Part shown: positions 11,106-22,330 of the stretch, in pieces
How the letters are laid out: the number at the start of each line of letters is the position of its first letter
Numbering within the stretch: position 1 is the stretch's first letter
From: Ryuthela nishihirai
Taxonomy: Eukaryota > Arthropoda > Arachnida > Araneae > Heptathelidae
Direction of reading: 5' to 3'
DNA: 64,000 nucleotides
Assembly (NCBI GenBank): GCA_038380435.1
Contig: JAWZYU010000058.1
Location: forward strand, 2,356,001 to 2,420,000
The notes under the pieces: model-generated
The model's input: the letters and a program-made list of their open reading frames with translations, nothing else
Databases searched by the model: none
What the model was told of the DNA's origin: nothing
Position numbers and translations under genes: made by a program

Positions 11106-14050
11106 CATTTGGACTATTATAGCTACTTTTTCTTCTACCCTGTTGAGGAGTAATCAACACAAGAATTTTACCATTATAACTTAAATATTTTCGGCTTGCA
11201 AGAGACCACATGGACAGAAAGGTCCGATACCTAAAAATAATCTTAAATTTGTCTTTCCAGCGAGGCATGATGGAAAGTATCCCTAAGTCGTAGGTTTGCT
11301 ACTGAAAAGAAATGTTAGTGATGCACTTATGGGATATGAATGCATTAATGAAAGGTATCTCACAGTTAAAATTTCAGGCAAGCATTAAAAACTGGAATGC
11401 TATCTGTTGTTATGCCCCTACTGAGAGTGCCGACTAGAATTAGAAAGATTGATTTTACAGGCAACTTTAGGATGTTTTCAATTCTATCGAGAAAGGAGAT
11501 ATTATCCCTTGTTCTAGGTGACTTCAACGCTAAAGTTGGTAACATACCATTGAGGATGGCTAATAGGCCACTTGGCATTTTTAGCTGCAATGGCAGTGGG
11601 TAACGTCTCATACAGACAAGTAAATTTAATGGTATGAGCAAATTAACACTTTTTATAAAAACGACATACATAAGTACAAGTGTTTTTCACCCAATGGGCT
11701 GCATAAGAGACTAGCCTTTTTTTTTTAAAGAGACACAGCATCTAGTAAAGGAGATTTTAAGAGTTATTCTTTCGAGAGTTCGTACGTGAAGCATAAAATG
11801 AGTTTTCCAAAATTTTGGAAATTTTTTCAAGTAAAAATTATTTAAAAAAAATACTGCTCTCATCAGGGCCTAGGATTCCATCGCACTCAACACTCTTACC
11901 AGTTCAGCACCTGCATATATAGGGGAACTGAAATTCAATCTGACAATTACCTTTATTAAAGGTGTGTTGTAACTTTTACTGAAGAAGAGTTGTGCTAAGA
12001 TTAAGAAAGGTGAAATTTAACACTGAAGCTCTAAAAGACCCAGTAATAGCTAAAACTCATCTTGATTCATTACTTACTAATTATGATGGTCATGGCTTGC
12101 TCACTATAGTTGAAGAAAAATGGGCTCATGGGTAAAAAAGGGGCAGAGGGCAAAATTATTTGAGTGATAAGGTACTGGAGCTTATTTTGGAAGAAAACAA
12201 CTACAGAAATGTCCTTATTCAGCACCCTACTATTCCTAATAGAAAGTGTTACAGAGAGCTTAATAAACGTGTAAAGGATAAGGTAGCATCTGATAAGAAT
12301 CTCTGGTGAGGTGCCTTAGCTGACATAACCATGGAAGCAGTTAGATAGCATAACAGCAGATAGCTGTACCACATGGTTAATGTTTTGTGTTGTTAAGGTT
12401 ATTGAAGGTGAGGATTCAATCATGGCTAGGTGGACTGAGCATTTCAGAGAAGTTCTAAACAATGTGTTTAGTTCAACTCCCATTGTTTGCAATTATGATA
12501 GATGCATTACTGGCTGTAATGTCTGACTTATATCAAAGTACAAAGTTATTTTCATTATTCCTAAATTTAAACTACATAAATACCCAGGGGTAGATGAAAT
12601 TACTACTTAAATGCTTACAGATGTTACTATATAACTAATGGAAAATTTGAATTTTTTTGTCATAAAAGCATTGTTCCTAAGAATTTCACTAAAGCAATCA
12701 TTATTACTATTTTTTTTTAACTTGATCACAGTTCTTGTGATAAACTATAGGTGTATCACGCTACTTTCTGTTCCAGAAAAAATTCATCGCATAATTTTGC
12801 TTAATAGATTTAAGAATCTGGATTAGCGGCAATTGCGAGATGAGCAATGTGGATTCAGAAGTGGTAAGGATGTTGCAGATCAGATATTTTTTCTCAGGCA
12901 GATTCTTGAGAAATGTTTAGAGTTTTAGAAACCTGTGGTTACTATCTTTGTAAATTTCAAAAAGGCTTTTGAGTCTGGTGATTGTCATCAATTGATTGTG
13001 AGATCATATGGCATACAAGACAAGTTATTTAACATAATGAAAGTTCTCTGTAATGAAACTCAGTCATGTGTGAGAGTTGGTAAGGCATGTAGCAATTGGC
13101 TTAGCATTGCTTCTGGTGTTCAACAAGGTGCATTTTTTTTATTGTTTTCTTTTTAGTTTTGTTATTGATTATGTTATGCAAAATCATTGCAAGAGTAATA
13201 TTTTAGGAGTAAATGATCTACATGTCTGAAATTTCTGAGTTATAGTATGCTGATGATTTAGCCATTTTAGCAAATGATGTGATGAACTATTTCACTCAAG
13301 CTGTTGATGAGACCTGGTAATAGAGTAGGCTTGGTGATAAACAGAAAGAAAAATAAAGTGATGAAAATTGGTCAGGCAGGCTATGATTCATTTAATCTGA
13401 ATGGTCACACTGTTGAGCAAGTGTCTCAGTTGAATTATTTTTGGAGCCATATCAGAGATACTGATGATGTGTAGCATGAGATAAACTAAAAAATAGGGAT
13501 TACTGTTGCAACTTTTGTGAGACTATAAGAGTTTGGTTTTTCTAGATTTGGTTATGGTAGTGATACTTGCCACTTAGCAAACAAAATAACAGAAAACTTG
13601 ATAACCATTGATTTTAGATGCTTACACAGTATCCTGGGGACCAGGCAGTTGAGCTTTGTAAGCTGGCCCGGATCTAGGAAAAAGTCAAGAGAGGGGGACA
13701 AGAAACACATTTGAGCCAAAAAATTGTAAAAGGAGTTGGGAAAGAGGTGGTCAGACTCTTGCCATAGAATGCAGTATATCAGTTCCCCTCCATTTTACAG
13801 TTTAAAAAGTATATTTTTAAAAGTGCATGAAATATAAATTACTTAATTTTTTTTTACTCCTGTTCCCTTATTCACCTCCTGAAAGGGTGGATAGACTCTC
13901 CTCCCCCCTAGATCAGGCCATGTTTGTAATGACAAAGTTAGTCAAAGGAGTTGGCAGCTCCTTTGAACAACATATTGTGCAGAGTGGGAGTCTGCTCGTT
14001 TGGCCATGTTGCTCATTTGAATACCTATAGATCAGGGAATAGGGTTTTTA
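11106..14050 (+). mobile_element. RTE copy 5, near full length but decayed, with a MITE inside
   Basis: Endonuclease sequence begins near 11110 (FSACKRPHGQ, GDFNAKVG near 11515). The linker follows near 12000-12330, RT motif A near 12955, the QQG/SPF-type block near 13115 and a YADD-like box near 13245. The GHVA tail resumes at 13930-14030 after a MITE at 13662-13922. Many stops and frameshifts, so no product is expected. An unrelated-looking stretch at about 11,700-11,940 interrupts the endonuclease-linker junction. Confidence 0.75.
13662..13922. mobile_element. MITE-D copy 1 with imperfect TIRs, inside RTE copy 5
   Basis: About 260 bp with no coding capacity. Terminal inverted repeats are TGGCCCGGATCTAGG on the left and CCTAGATCAGGCCA on the right. 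The RTE sequence TTTGTAA is repeated on both sides (13655-13661 and 13923-13929), giving a 7- to 8-bp target duplication. Related copies lie at 53.4 kb and probably 37.7 and 14.2 kb. Confidence 0.7.
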
Positions 14051-14189
14051 ACTATCCTATAGTAAATCCTATCCCTATCAACAATCAAATATCATATAGA
14101 AAATTGCATTGACTCTCAACAGATTAGCAACTCATTCAAACAGCCAATAAGAGCATTACCGAAACAACCCGATCTAGAATAAAATAAGG

Positions 14190-14400
14190 AAAGTTGTGTG
14201 TATGTGGCAAGAGAAGGGATTTCCTCTGAAGAATAACATTTCCCCCTCCATTTCAGAGTTTTTCCAAAAATTTATTGAAAAATGCATGAAATACACAAAA
14301 TTTCAATTCTTTTTTGCCTCTATTACCCATACAAACAATCTTAAAGGTGACACAGGAAAAAAGCTATATTTTCTGTGTATAGCATTTTATTATCAGTTGG
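14190..14400. repeat. MITE-D-like internal fragment
   Basis: Shares the internal order of MITE-D: AAGAGAAGGG, TTTCCCCCTCCATTTCAGAG, then AAATGCATGAAATACA and a run of short T-rich words ending near CTATTACC. Clear terminal repeats are not visible. The rest of 14,051-14,480 holds nothing else I can identify. Confidence 0.4.
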
Positions 14401-14479
14401 TGCCTTCATTGATCTTCAGGTTTTGCTGCTCCATTCTTTACGTAAAATAGAGCATATTTAAAATGATTTAAAAATTCTC

Positions 14480-14975
14480 TGTCATTGAGCAATAAAATTT
14501 CAGAGTTTATCCTTCAAACTATTTGGATGTTGAAAGTTCTTAGGAGAAAAACTCTCAGAAGCTTTTCGGAGCAAAGACAGCGCTCCGTCTTCAGTGAAGT
14601 GATGTTATGTACTGACGTTGGGTCCGTTTAGACAAAGAGCTTCTTTCCACATGTCGTGTAGGGTGATTCCAGTGTCTCGGTTGCAGGTGGGGACGGACGA
14701 GGTCATTATTTCAATAGCCTCGCGGACTATGGTTCCGTAGAAAGTGGATGCGCGCGCAAGAAGTGTGGCGTGCTCCCAGTCTATTGTTGCCGTGTGTTGC
14801 ACTGCTAGCTCAGAGGCGGCCGTCGTTAGCTTCTTTTGGCTGACATCAGCTTTGTGCTCCGCGAACCTTTCTTGCAAAGAGCGAATGGTTTTGCCGATGT
14901 AGTACACAACGGAATTATCTGTCAACTGTAGGGGAAATCGGTATACGCCCGATTTTTGAAGCAATTCTTTTCTGC
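14480..14975 (-). mobile_element. Penelope-like element copy 2, 5'-truncated
   Basis: Minus-strand copy of the 3' quarter of the element at 20.7-22.3 kb: the GIY-YIG ORF plus the 3' region with the GGAGC...GCTCC hairpin. It starts at about 14975 within the RT/EN linker. The two copies are nearly identical in the shared part, so both are fairly young. Confidence 0.85.
14605..14964 (-). pseudogene. GIY-YIG endonuclease domain of the Penelope-like element
   Basis: 119 codons open without a stop. It has SGVYRF (the GIY block) near residue 5, YYIGKT (the YIG block) near 21, an Arg in SLQERFAEH and a Glu in VREAIEI, the residues expected in a GIY-YIG nuclease. In Penelope-like elements this domain nicks target DNA and is fused to the reverse transcriptase; here the RT part is missing. 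It keeps the frame that is broken in copy 1 by one extra A at about 21,900. Confidence 0.85.
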
Positions 14976-15500
14976 TTTTAAAAGATTTAATGATGGCAAT
15001 ATATCATGCAGGAAAAACGTGATTCAAAGGGGATAATTTAGCTATGTTTAATGCTCACAACCACAGGGAAGAAGACAGAAAGTGATCAAGATGTAAGGTG
15101 GAGAGAATGAAGAGAGAAAGGGAGTAATGAAACCCTTTTATACATAGGAGTTGAAAAAAGGGAAAATTTTACTTTTTGTCATGCAGTGGACAGCAGACGT
15201 TTGTAGAAGGGTAACGACTAAACTTTAGGAAGAACATAAAAAGCCATTTCTTTGGTAAAAAAATTATTTACCTAAGAAAATGTGTGAAGCTAGTAACCAG
15301 AAAATTTTGTTAGGGATTGGTAGGACCGAATATATACGATAATGGGGAACTAGACAGTACATTGGCAAGAAAACCATGACCCCCAGATTACCTTGTAAGA
15401 TACCACCATTTTGGTGTCAGAAAATTTCAAAATTGCAGCAGGAGGGGAAGAATGTTAGGGGAAAGGTCCCTCGAAACTAAATCACAGTTGTCAAAATTTG
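14976..15500. other. AT-rich stretch, no gene seen
   Basis: No convincing coding sequence. Short blocks such as CAGAAAATTT recur near 15299 and 15418, hinting that the decayed tandem repeat of the next entry begins here. Confidence 0.4.
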
Positions 15501-15780
15501 AAGTGATAGTAAAATCCACTGAGTTGCGAATATTGTGATTATTTTTCTTTTGTAAAATTAAAGGGGAAGGGGGAATTTGAATCAACTTGACGATGCCACT
15601 TGGTAAAATACAGGTCGTTGTGAAAATTGTATTGTTTTTGAAATTAAGGAGAGTTGGCAACATCATCTTGGGGAATTGGTAAAATCTATATACCTTGGTA
15701 AAATCTGGGAATTTGCAAAATTCAAAACCACTTAGAAAAATACATATTAGTTGCAAAAATTGCAATTGTTTTCTAAAAAA
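15500..15780. repeat. Decayed tandem repeat (GTAAAAT...TTGCAAAAATTG units)
   Basis: Units beginning near 15508, 15600 and 15735 share GTAAAATNCA, TTGTGAAAATTG-type and ATTGTTTTTGAAA-type blocks. Spacing is about 90-135 bp, so the units are unequal. A 125-codon open stretch on the minus strand (15804-15427) lies across it and is probably a by-product of the low-complexity sequence. Confidence 0.4.
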
Positions 15781-15784
15781 TATA

Positions 15785-16455
15785 AAATAATTATAAAACT
15801 CCAAACATACCTATTTTCCTATAGGACCCTAAAATGTAGAAAAACAAACCTAAAAGCATATTGATGGTGCAATCAGTCACTGAATTTGTATTCATTTGAA
15901 GGGAAGATAGGGCACCATCAGTCTTGTGGGTTGGGTTGTTTTACCTCTGAGCGGCACTTTTTTGCACACCATGGGCTAAATGGCCAGGTCACATGGACCC
16001 CGAAGGCTCAGAGAAGGTTGGGGGAGGGGACCCACTGGAACAGCTGTTGGGAGACAGATGGTAGCCTCCCGTCAAGGCCATCCAGCGTGTTCTTTAACGT
16101 GCACAGGGTATGGCTCTCCCGCACACGGGGCCACGGCTTAACGTCCCATCCGACGGACGGCGGCCTTTCCAAGCCCATCGGTGTCCCCTACTGACCGTGG
16201 GCAAGGCGGGGAATTTTGCGGAGATAAATCTCAATGCTGACCCAGCTGGGACTCGAACCTGGGAACTACAGATTACGAGCCTGGCGCGCTACCGACTGAG
16301 CCACCCCCGCCCCCAGTCTTGTGGAGTAGGTAAATTGTCGCCCTATCTTCCTTTGGAGTGAAGAGTAACTCAGTGACTGATTGCATCATTGATATGCTTT
16401 AGATTTCTTTTTCTATGTTTTATGGTCCTATAGGAAGATAGGTATGTTAGGAATT
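15785..16455. repeat. Fold-back element with about 120-bp arms, SINE in its loop
   Basis: The left arm (about 15791-15912) and right arm (about 16340-16453) are inverted copies: CCTATAGGA, GCAATCAGTCACTGA and GGAAGATAGGGC appear in complementary order. The central spacer contained CAGTCTTGTGG, which was then duplicated by insertion of SINE-A copy 2. No coding content, so it is a MITE-like hairpin element. Confidence 0.7.
15930..16313 (-). mobile_element. SINE-A copy 2, full length, with target duplication
   Basis: Full-length 384-bp copy, with the tRNA-like head at the right end and the AACCCAAC tail at the left. Exact 11-bp target-site duplication CAGTCTTGTGG at 15919-15929 and 16314-16324. 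The central domain contains TCGGATGGGACGTTAAGCC and GTGCACGTTAAAGAAC on the minus strand. It lies in the loop of the fold-back element. Confidence 0.95.
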
Positions 16456-16699
16456 TTTTAATTTCTTTATATCTTTTTTTTACACTAAATAAACCTACTT
16501 GCAAAACTTTCATTTGATTTATTTACTCATAAACATCGACCATATTTTCCTGTACTTTGGATTTAAGTTTGAATTAACCCATGACATTGTAGCCATTATA
16601 AATTATAATTTGAGATATGACCTGTTAAGGGAACCATGTAAAAATTTGCAATAACCCATTAATCAGGGGGAATAATGGGACAAAATTCGTAATAGTTTA

Positions 16700-17200
16700 T
16701 GACATTCCCTACCTGAGCTTTCATTTGACACCTAACCCCTAGCTGTATGTTCTCACACTCCAAAGATATAGTAAGATGACTTCGATATTTCCCTCTTTTT
16801 TGGAGGGAAGAAAGTGTCTGGTCAATTTTTTGAAGTGTAGGACACTCTTAATTTCACAAGCTTTCATTTGATGTGTAGCTTGTTAGTTTCTGCACTAGTG
16901 TTTGGGAGATATAGGGAACAATCATTTCCATATTTCCACCCTTTCTTAGGGGGAAGAAAGCATAGGGGTCGATTTTTTGTAGCCTGTAACATTCCCCACT
17001 TTAGAAGCATTCATTTGAGCCACTGTTTGTTGTTTTCATTGTTTTCTGGAGATATTGTGGGAGTTTAGTGTTGATATTACCCCTTTCTTAGGGTGGGAAC
17101 AAAGCTTGGGGGGTTATTTTTTAAAGCCTATGACACTCGCTGCATAACAGGCTTCCATTTGACATATAAATCATTAAGTTTCTCCATTGCATTGGAAAAA
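16700..17200. repeat. Decayed tandem repeat, four units of about 145 bp
   Basis: GCTTTCATTTGA or a close variant recurs at 16717, 16860, 17007 and 17151 (spacings 143, 147 and 144). Each is followed by a GGAGATAT-type block, a TTTCTTAGGG(G/T)GGAA(G/C)AAAG-type block and TGACATTCC. Unit divergence is high, so this is an old satellite-like array. No coding sequence is seen. Confidence 0.7.
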
Positions 17201-17740
17201 TATGGTAAACAACATTTTGTCAAATCCACAAACTAGCAAACATAGAAACTGACAAATCAACCAACCGACAAATGTCAAAGATAAGAGCAATAGGAAGATA
17301 GGTAACAGTGAGAGTTAACAAACTCAATGTCACTCCCTTCCCCTTATATAACAAAATCCTGGGAACTTCCCTGACAGAGACATAGTTAAATTTATGTAAA
17401 ATATTTATTTTGGCAGTCGGCAAAATTTGATTTCCGAGTTGGAAAATTTTCATCTTCCCTCCACAATAACTGTCCCTTTGCTACACCCCTTCCAACTGCC
17501 TATTACCACTCACCAAAGAATGCCATTTAGCAGTGTTCAAAAACCTTATAAAAATTTATTTTGAAAGGCTCATATTGTCAAAAAACAGAGCATTGTTCCA
17601 CAATTTTAAACAACCACAGAATGAAGTAATCTCATTGGACACAAACCAGAAAAGCTCCAAAAAATATTCTAACAATTCATCACCAATTCATAATATAAAA
17701 ATTACCCAGAAAAATAATCTCATTAGAAATAAATATAAAA
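17201..17740. other. Unassigned AT-rich stretch
   Basis: No recognised gene or repeat. Two open stretches (minus 17453-17220 and plus 17533-17784) have no domain I recognise. Confidence 0.4.
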
Positions 17741-17855
17741 TAAATAAATACCCCCTCAAGCAGCTGCTTGCCACAGAGATCTGACAGGAGCCTGTCAGTT
17801 TATATGCCATAGTAGAAGGTCTGAGAGGACTAAAAGGTCTAGAAGGTCATCCATG
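17741..17855 (-). mobile_element. SINE-B 3' fragment
   Basis: The minus-strand body and tail of SINE-B: the hairpin-forming GACAGGCTCCTGTCAG and GCAGCTGCTTGAGGGGG, then TATTTATTTATTT. The tRNA-like head is missing. It lies next to a plus-strand SINE-B head. Confidence 0.75.
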
Positions 17856-17879
17856 CCTTACAAGTTAAAAAAGAAAAAC

Positions 17880-18005
17880 AAACAAATCTATAGCCTAAGT
17901 GGCACTGAGTGGTTAGTGTGCTTAGCTACTGGTCAAAAGGACGTGAGTTCAAGTCCAGGTGTAGGGATGGATAATTTGATATTGTTTTTTCTGCCAACTT
18001 CTTGC
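17880..18005 (+). mobile_element. SINE-B 5' head fragment
   Basis: The tRNA-like head GAGTGGTTAGTGTGCTTAGC (A box) with GTTCAAGTCC (B box), then the TTTTTTCTGCC block, breaking off before the body. Opposite in orientation to the preceding SINE-B fragment. Confidence 0.65.
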
Positions 18006-18049
18006 CTACATAAAAAATGGAAATTAAAAATAAATTAATAAAAAAATTA

Positions 18050-19475
18050 AATTAATAAATTATTTGTGTTGTCACATGGCTGACTGAAATTTTGAATATT
18101 TTTTATGATGAAAGCATTGTTCCTATGGATTTTACTACAGCTATCATTGTCCCAATTTCCAAAAAATTGATTGCAGTTCTTGTGATAATTATAGTGGAAT
18201 TAGTTTACTTTCTGTTCCAGGTAAATTTCTTTGCATGATTATACTTAATAGAATTAAGAATTTGGTTGATGACAACTGCGGAATTGAGGAGTGGTAGGTA
18301 TTGATCAAATATTTTCACTTAGGCAGATTCTTGAGAAATGTTTAGTTTCAGAAACCTGTGGTTGCTAGCTTTATAGATTTCAAAAAGGCTTTTGACCCTA
18401 TTGATCGACAGACATACTTTGTGGTTGATTGTTTGATCATATGGAATACCTGAAAAGTTAGTATAATGAGAGCTCTCTATAGCAACACTGAATCGTGTGT
18501 GAGAGTTGGTATTGTCTTGCAGAGATTGGTTTAGCATTGCTAGTGGAGTTAGAGAGGGGTGCATGTTGTCTCCTTTACTCTTTAGTTATTGATTATGTAA
18601 TGCAAAATTCTTTGCAAGGGAAAGATTTTGGCCTTAAATGCTCTAGAGATGCAAAATTCCTGATTTAGATTATGCAGGTGATTTGGCCCTGTTGGCTACT
18701 GATGTTAATGAGATGAATTCATTCATTAGGGCTGTCGATGAGACTAGTAACAGAGTAGGTATGGTGATAAACAAAGAAAAAAATAAAGTGATGAAAATTG
18801 GTCAGGCAAATGGTGCTTCAGTTGCTTTGAATGGCTGTACTATTGAGCAAGTGTCTCAGTTTAATTATCTTGGAAGCTATGTAAAAGATACTGGCGATGT
18901 GCAGCATGAGATAAATAGAAGAACAGGGATTGCCACTGGGACTTTTTAAGAATCTATGGAGAGTATGGAACAATAGGCATATACACCTAAAGACTAAAAT
19001 TAGGCTATGTAATACTTTGGTTCTTTCTAAGGTTAGTTATGGTAGCGAAACATGGATCCTTTGTAAGCAGGATAACAAGGAACTTGATGCCTTTGATTCT
19101 AGATGCTTATGCAGTATCTTGGGCATTAGGTGGTTGCACTTTGTAAGTAATGATCAGGCTAGAAGAAGGGGTCATCAACCTCTTTTGAGCAGCATATTGT
19201 GCGGAGAGAGACTGCAATGGTTTGGTCATGTTGCTTGTATGGATAATTATAGATTGGCAAATAGGGTTATGAACAGTGTGTGTAAAGGCCACAGAAAGAG
19301 GGGGAGACCTAGGATGCAGTGGGCAGACAATGTCAAACAGGACCTTGTTCGAATTGGTGTGCAGTGGCCAGATGTAGTTCAGAACAGATATGCTTGGAGA
19401 ATTAAACTGCACTGTCTGGTTGGACCTCCGTAGCCCTTGGCTGCTTGAGGATGATGATGAATGAAAATTATACCA
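18050..19475 (+). mobile_element. RTE copy 6, RT and C-terminal half
   Basis: Begins in the RT linker and covers motif A (SFIDFKKAFDPIDR near 18370), a YAGD in place of YADD near 18675, EKNKVMKIGQ, and a C-terminal tail. The last part is open for 167 codons (18930-19433: GHVACMDNY, HRKRGRPRMQWAD). A frameshift at about 18945 separates the 18683-18949 and 18930-19433 reading frames, and earlier parts hold several more. Ends with a GATGATGATGA microsatellite. Confidence 0.8.
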
Positions 19476-19580
19476 TGATGATTACTAATATTTAAAGAAA
19501 TAAAATCAAACTAGATAAATGTTGTCTGATATGATACATCTAAGGTGCAAAATTTAATCATGTATTTTCCATAAGAAGAA
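19476..19580. other. Short spacer
   Basis: AT-rich sequence between RTE copies 6 and 7 with nothing recognised. Confidence 0.4.
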
Positions 19581-20650
19581 ATAAATCTGAATTACAATCT
19601 GAATTTTGAATATTTTATATGATAAAGGGTTGGGTTGTTTTACCTCTGAGCAGCACTTTTTTGCACACCATGGGCTAAATGGCCAGGTCACATGGACCCC
19701 GAAGGCTCAGGGAAGGTTGGGGGAGGGTACCCACTGGAACAGCTGTTGGGAGACAGATAGTAGCTCCCGTAAAGGCCATCAAGGCTGTTCTTTAATGTGC
19801 ACAGGGAATGGCTCTCCTGCGCTCAGGGCCATGACTTAACATCCAATCTGACGGATGGCAGCCTTTTCAAGCCCATTTGTGTCCCCTACTGACCATGGGC
19901 AGGGTGGGGAATTTTGCAGAGATAAATATCAATGCTGCCCCAGCTGGCACTCAAACCTGGGAACTACAGATTACGAGTCTGGCACACTACCAACTGAGCC
20001 ATCCCAACCCTATGATAAAGGAATTGTTTTTAAGGATTTTACCAGACCTATTATCCATATTTTTAAAAGGTGATCACAGTTCTTGAGATAACTATAGGGG
20101 TATCAGCCTACTCTCTGTATCAGGTAAAGTTCTTTGCATGACTGTGCTTAAAATAATTAAGAATCTGGTTGACGGTCAATTGTCCGATGAGCAATGTGGA
20201 TTCAGAAGTGGTAGGGGATGTGTATATCAGATATTTTCACTCAGGCAGGTTCTTGAAAAATGTTGAGTTTCAGAATCTTAAAGTTACAAGCTTTGTTGAT
20301 TTTAAAAAGATGTTCAACTATGTTAATCATCTTAATTTGTGGTTGATCTTGAGGTCGTATGGCATACCAGACAAGTTGGTTAACATAATGAAAGCTCTCT
20401 ATAACATGGAGTCATGTGTGAGAGTTGGTAAGCAATTAATTTAACATTGCTTCTGATGTTCAACAAGGATGCATTTTTGTCCCCTTTTCTCTTTAGTCTC
20501 GTTCTAGTTTATGTTATATGAAATTCTTTGCAAGGGAAAGATTTTGTCCTTAAATGGTGTAGAGATTTTAAAGTTTCTGATTTAGATTATGAAGACAATT
20601 TGGCCTTGTTGCCAAATGATGATGATCAGATGAATTATTTTATTTGAGGG
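19580..20650 (+). mobile_element. RTE copy 7, left part (SINE inserted)
   Basis: Starts at the ILNIFYDKG block of the RT linker. It is split by SINE-A at 19629-20010, resumes with KDFTRPII, and continues through GFRSGRG, SFVDFKKMFN, SYGIPDKLVNIMKALYN and the YADD region, where the sequence reads YEDN (near 20590). It is cut by the Penelope-like element at about 20651 and resumes at about 22336. Confidence 0.8.
19629..20010 (-). mobile_element. SINE-A copy 3 with target duplication, inside RTE copy 7
   Basis: Full-length copy with exact 11-bp target duplication TATGATAAAGG at 19618-19628 and 20011-20021. The duplicated word is RTE coding sequence, so the SINE arrived after the RTE. Confidence 0.95.
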
Positions 20651-20689
20651 TCTGCAGGCTAAAAAACAACAGGTGGCTCCCCAAGGACC

Positions 20690-21948
20690 TCAAGAAGAGC
20701 TCAGTACCATCCAACAGCCAAGCACCGCGAATGTTTGCCCAGTGCAAGGTGCACAAAAGAAAATTATCCCATCCGGCCGCTTGTGTGCAAAAGAACTTCT
20801 CCAACTTTCTTTCTTGAAAAGAGTTTGTCGAAATTTCTATCCAACTTCATTTCCAATCACCCATTTTCTGTAAAGTCGACAGCGGAATTTCTCAACAGAC
20901 TCAAGGATCTGTCCATTCCTCCCGACAGCAAATTGTCACACTTGACATAGTCTCTTTATTCCCATCCACTCCAGTTTTTGATGCAGTCATGTTGTTTCGG
21001 ACAAAAATTATTGAAACGCAAAAATTTTCCCTTCCCGAAATCAACGCCATTCATGAGGCTCTAAAACTCGTCACCGAAAACAACTATTTCCAGTTCGGCA
21101 ACCAAATCTATAGGCAGGACTCAGGGGCCCCCATGGGCTCACCCCTTTCCGGTATCCTATCTGAAATTGTCCTTCAAGATCTTGAAACAAAATTATTCAA
21201 CTCAGCTGCAATTTTACCCTTCTTCTGGTGTCGCTACGTCGACGATATATTTTTAATTTGGAATGGCAGCAATGAGCAATTAAACAGCCTCATTGACTCT
21301 GCCAACAATATATATCCCACGATACGCTTTACGAAGGAGGAGGAAAATAGAAATGCCGTCCCCTATTTAGATGTTTTCATCCAAAAAGATGACACAGGAG
21401 CCTTGACGACGTCGGTATACCGGAAGCCTACCTACGTCCCTTCTGTCATACGTGCAGACTCATGTGCCCCGTGGGCGTACAAAATTGCAGCCTTCCGTTC
21501 CCTCACACATAGGGCATTCACCGTGTCTTCAAATGAGCAACTGCTTGAAAAAGAAATCTTAAACATTCATTCCATCGCTGCTTCCCATGGCTACAACCCA
21601 ACAGCAATAGACAAAATTATCAGCAAATATAGAAACGAAAGCAGAAGAGATTCGGCTCTCATCCCAATCATCGACCCCGAGCGTACTATTTTTGTCGGAC
21701 CCATTTCTTACGACCCTGTCCTATGTGAATCGGTCCACAAATTACTCACAGCATATAGTATAAAAATTGTTTTCAGCCCCGCTCCAAATTTGAAGAAATT
21801 AGTCAAAAGGGACAGGGATAAATATAGCCTTCTTCAAAAATCGGGCGTATACCGATTTCCCCTACAGTTGACGGATAATTCCGTTGTGTACTACATCGGC
21901 AAAAACCATTCGCTCTTTGCAAGAAAGGTTCGCGGAGCACAAAGCTGA
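20690..21948 (+). pseudogene. Penelope-like reverse transcriptase
   Basis: The largest open part is 319 codons at 20989-21948. Its N-terminal portion lies at 20735-20950 (YPIRPLV, then SPTFFLEKSLSKFLSNF). One missing base near 20938, just before the LDIVSLFPS motif A, breaks the frame. The main ORF holds GAPMGSPLSGILSE (motif B), the catalytic RYVDDIF box (near residue 84), PYLDVFI and YRKPTYVPS. This arrangement is characteristic of Penelope-like RTs, related to telomerase. It runs into the GIY-YIG domain until an extra A near 21,900 shifts the frame. Confidence 0.85.
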
Positions 21949-22189
21949 TGTCAGCCAAAAGAAGCTAATGACGGCCGCCTCTGAGCTAGCAGTGCAACAC
22001 ACAGCAACAATAGACTGGGAGCACGCCACACTTCTTGCGCGCGCATCCACTTTCTACGGAACTATAGTCCGCGAGGCTATTGAAATAATGACCTCGTCCG
22101 TCCCCACCTGCAACCGAGACACTGGAATCACCCTACACGACATGTGGAAAGAAGCTCTTTGTCTAAACGGACCCAACATCAGTACATAA
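21884..22189 (+). pseudogene. GIY-YIG endonuclease domain, frameshifted from the RT
   Basis: The start of the domain (SGVYRF, YYIGK) is in the RT frame; the remainder (RSLQERFAEH, VREAIEIM, HDMWKEALCLN) continues in a second frame for 101 codons. Comparison with copy 2 at 14.9 kb shows the break is one additional A in a run near 21,900. The last residues are followed by a stop and about 140 bp of 3' region. Confidence 0.85.
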
Positions 22190-22194
22190 CATTA

Positions 22195-22330
22195 CTTCAC
22201 TGAAGACGGAGCGCTGTCTTTGCTCCGAAAAGCTTCTGAGATTTTTCTCCTAAGAACTTTCAACATCCAAATAGTTTGAAGGATAAACTCTGAAATTTTA
22301 TTGCTCAATGACAGAGAATTTTTAAATTAT
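22195..22330 (+). other. 3' region of Penelope-like element with stable hairpin
   Basis: CTGAAGA is followed by CGGAGC, a 9-base loop, GCTCCG and AAAAGCTT. The 6-bp stem is perfect. The order CUGANGA, stem, GAAA resembles part of a hammerhead ribozyme core, which is known from Penelope-like elements, but I could not find convincing stems I and III. Confidence 0.45.

Noticed and set aside
15427..15804. 125-codon minus-strand frame as a small protein gene
   Set aside because: It lies on a decayed tandem repeat, and its composition follows the AT-rich repeat units.
15886..16361. Open frames over SINE-A copies (for example 15886-16194 and 51154-51405)
   Set aside because: They recur in every SINE-A copy on the antisense strand and follow the SINE sequence, so they are chance frames, not genes.
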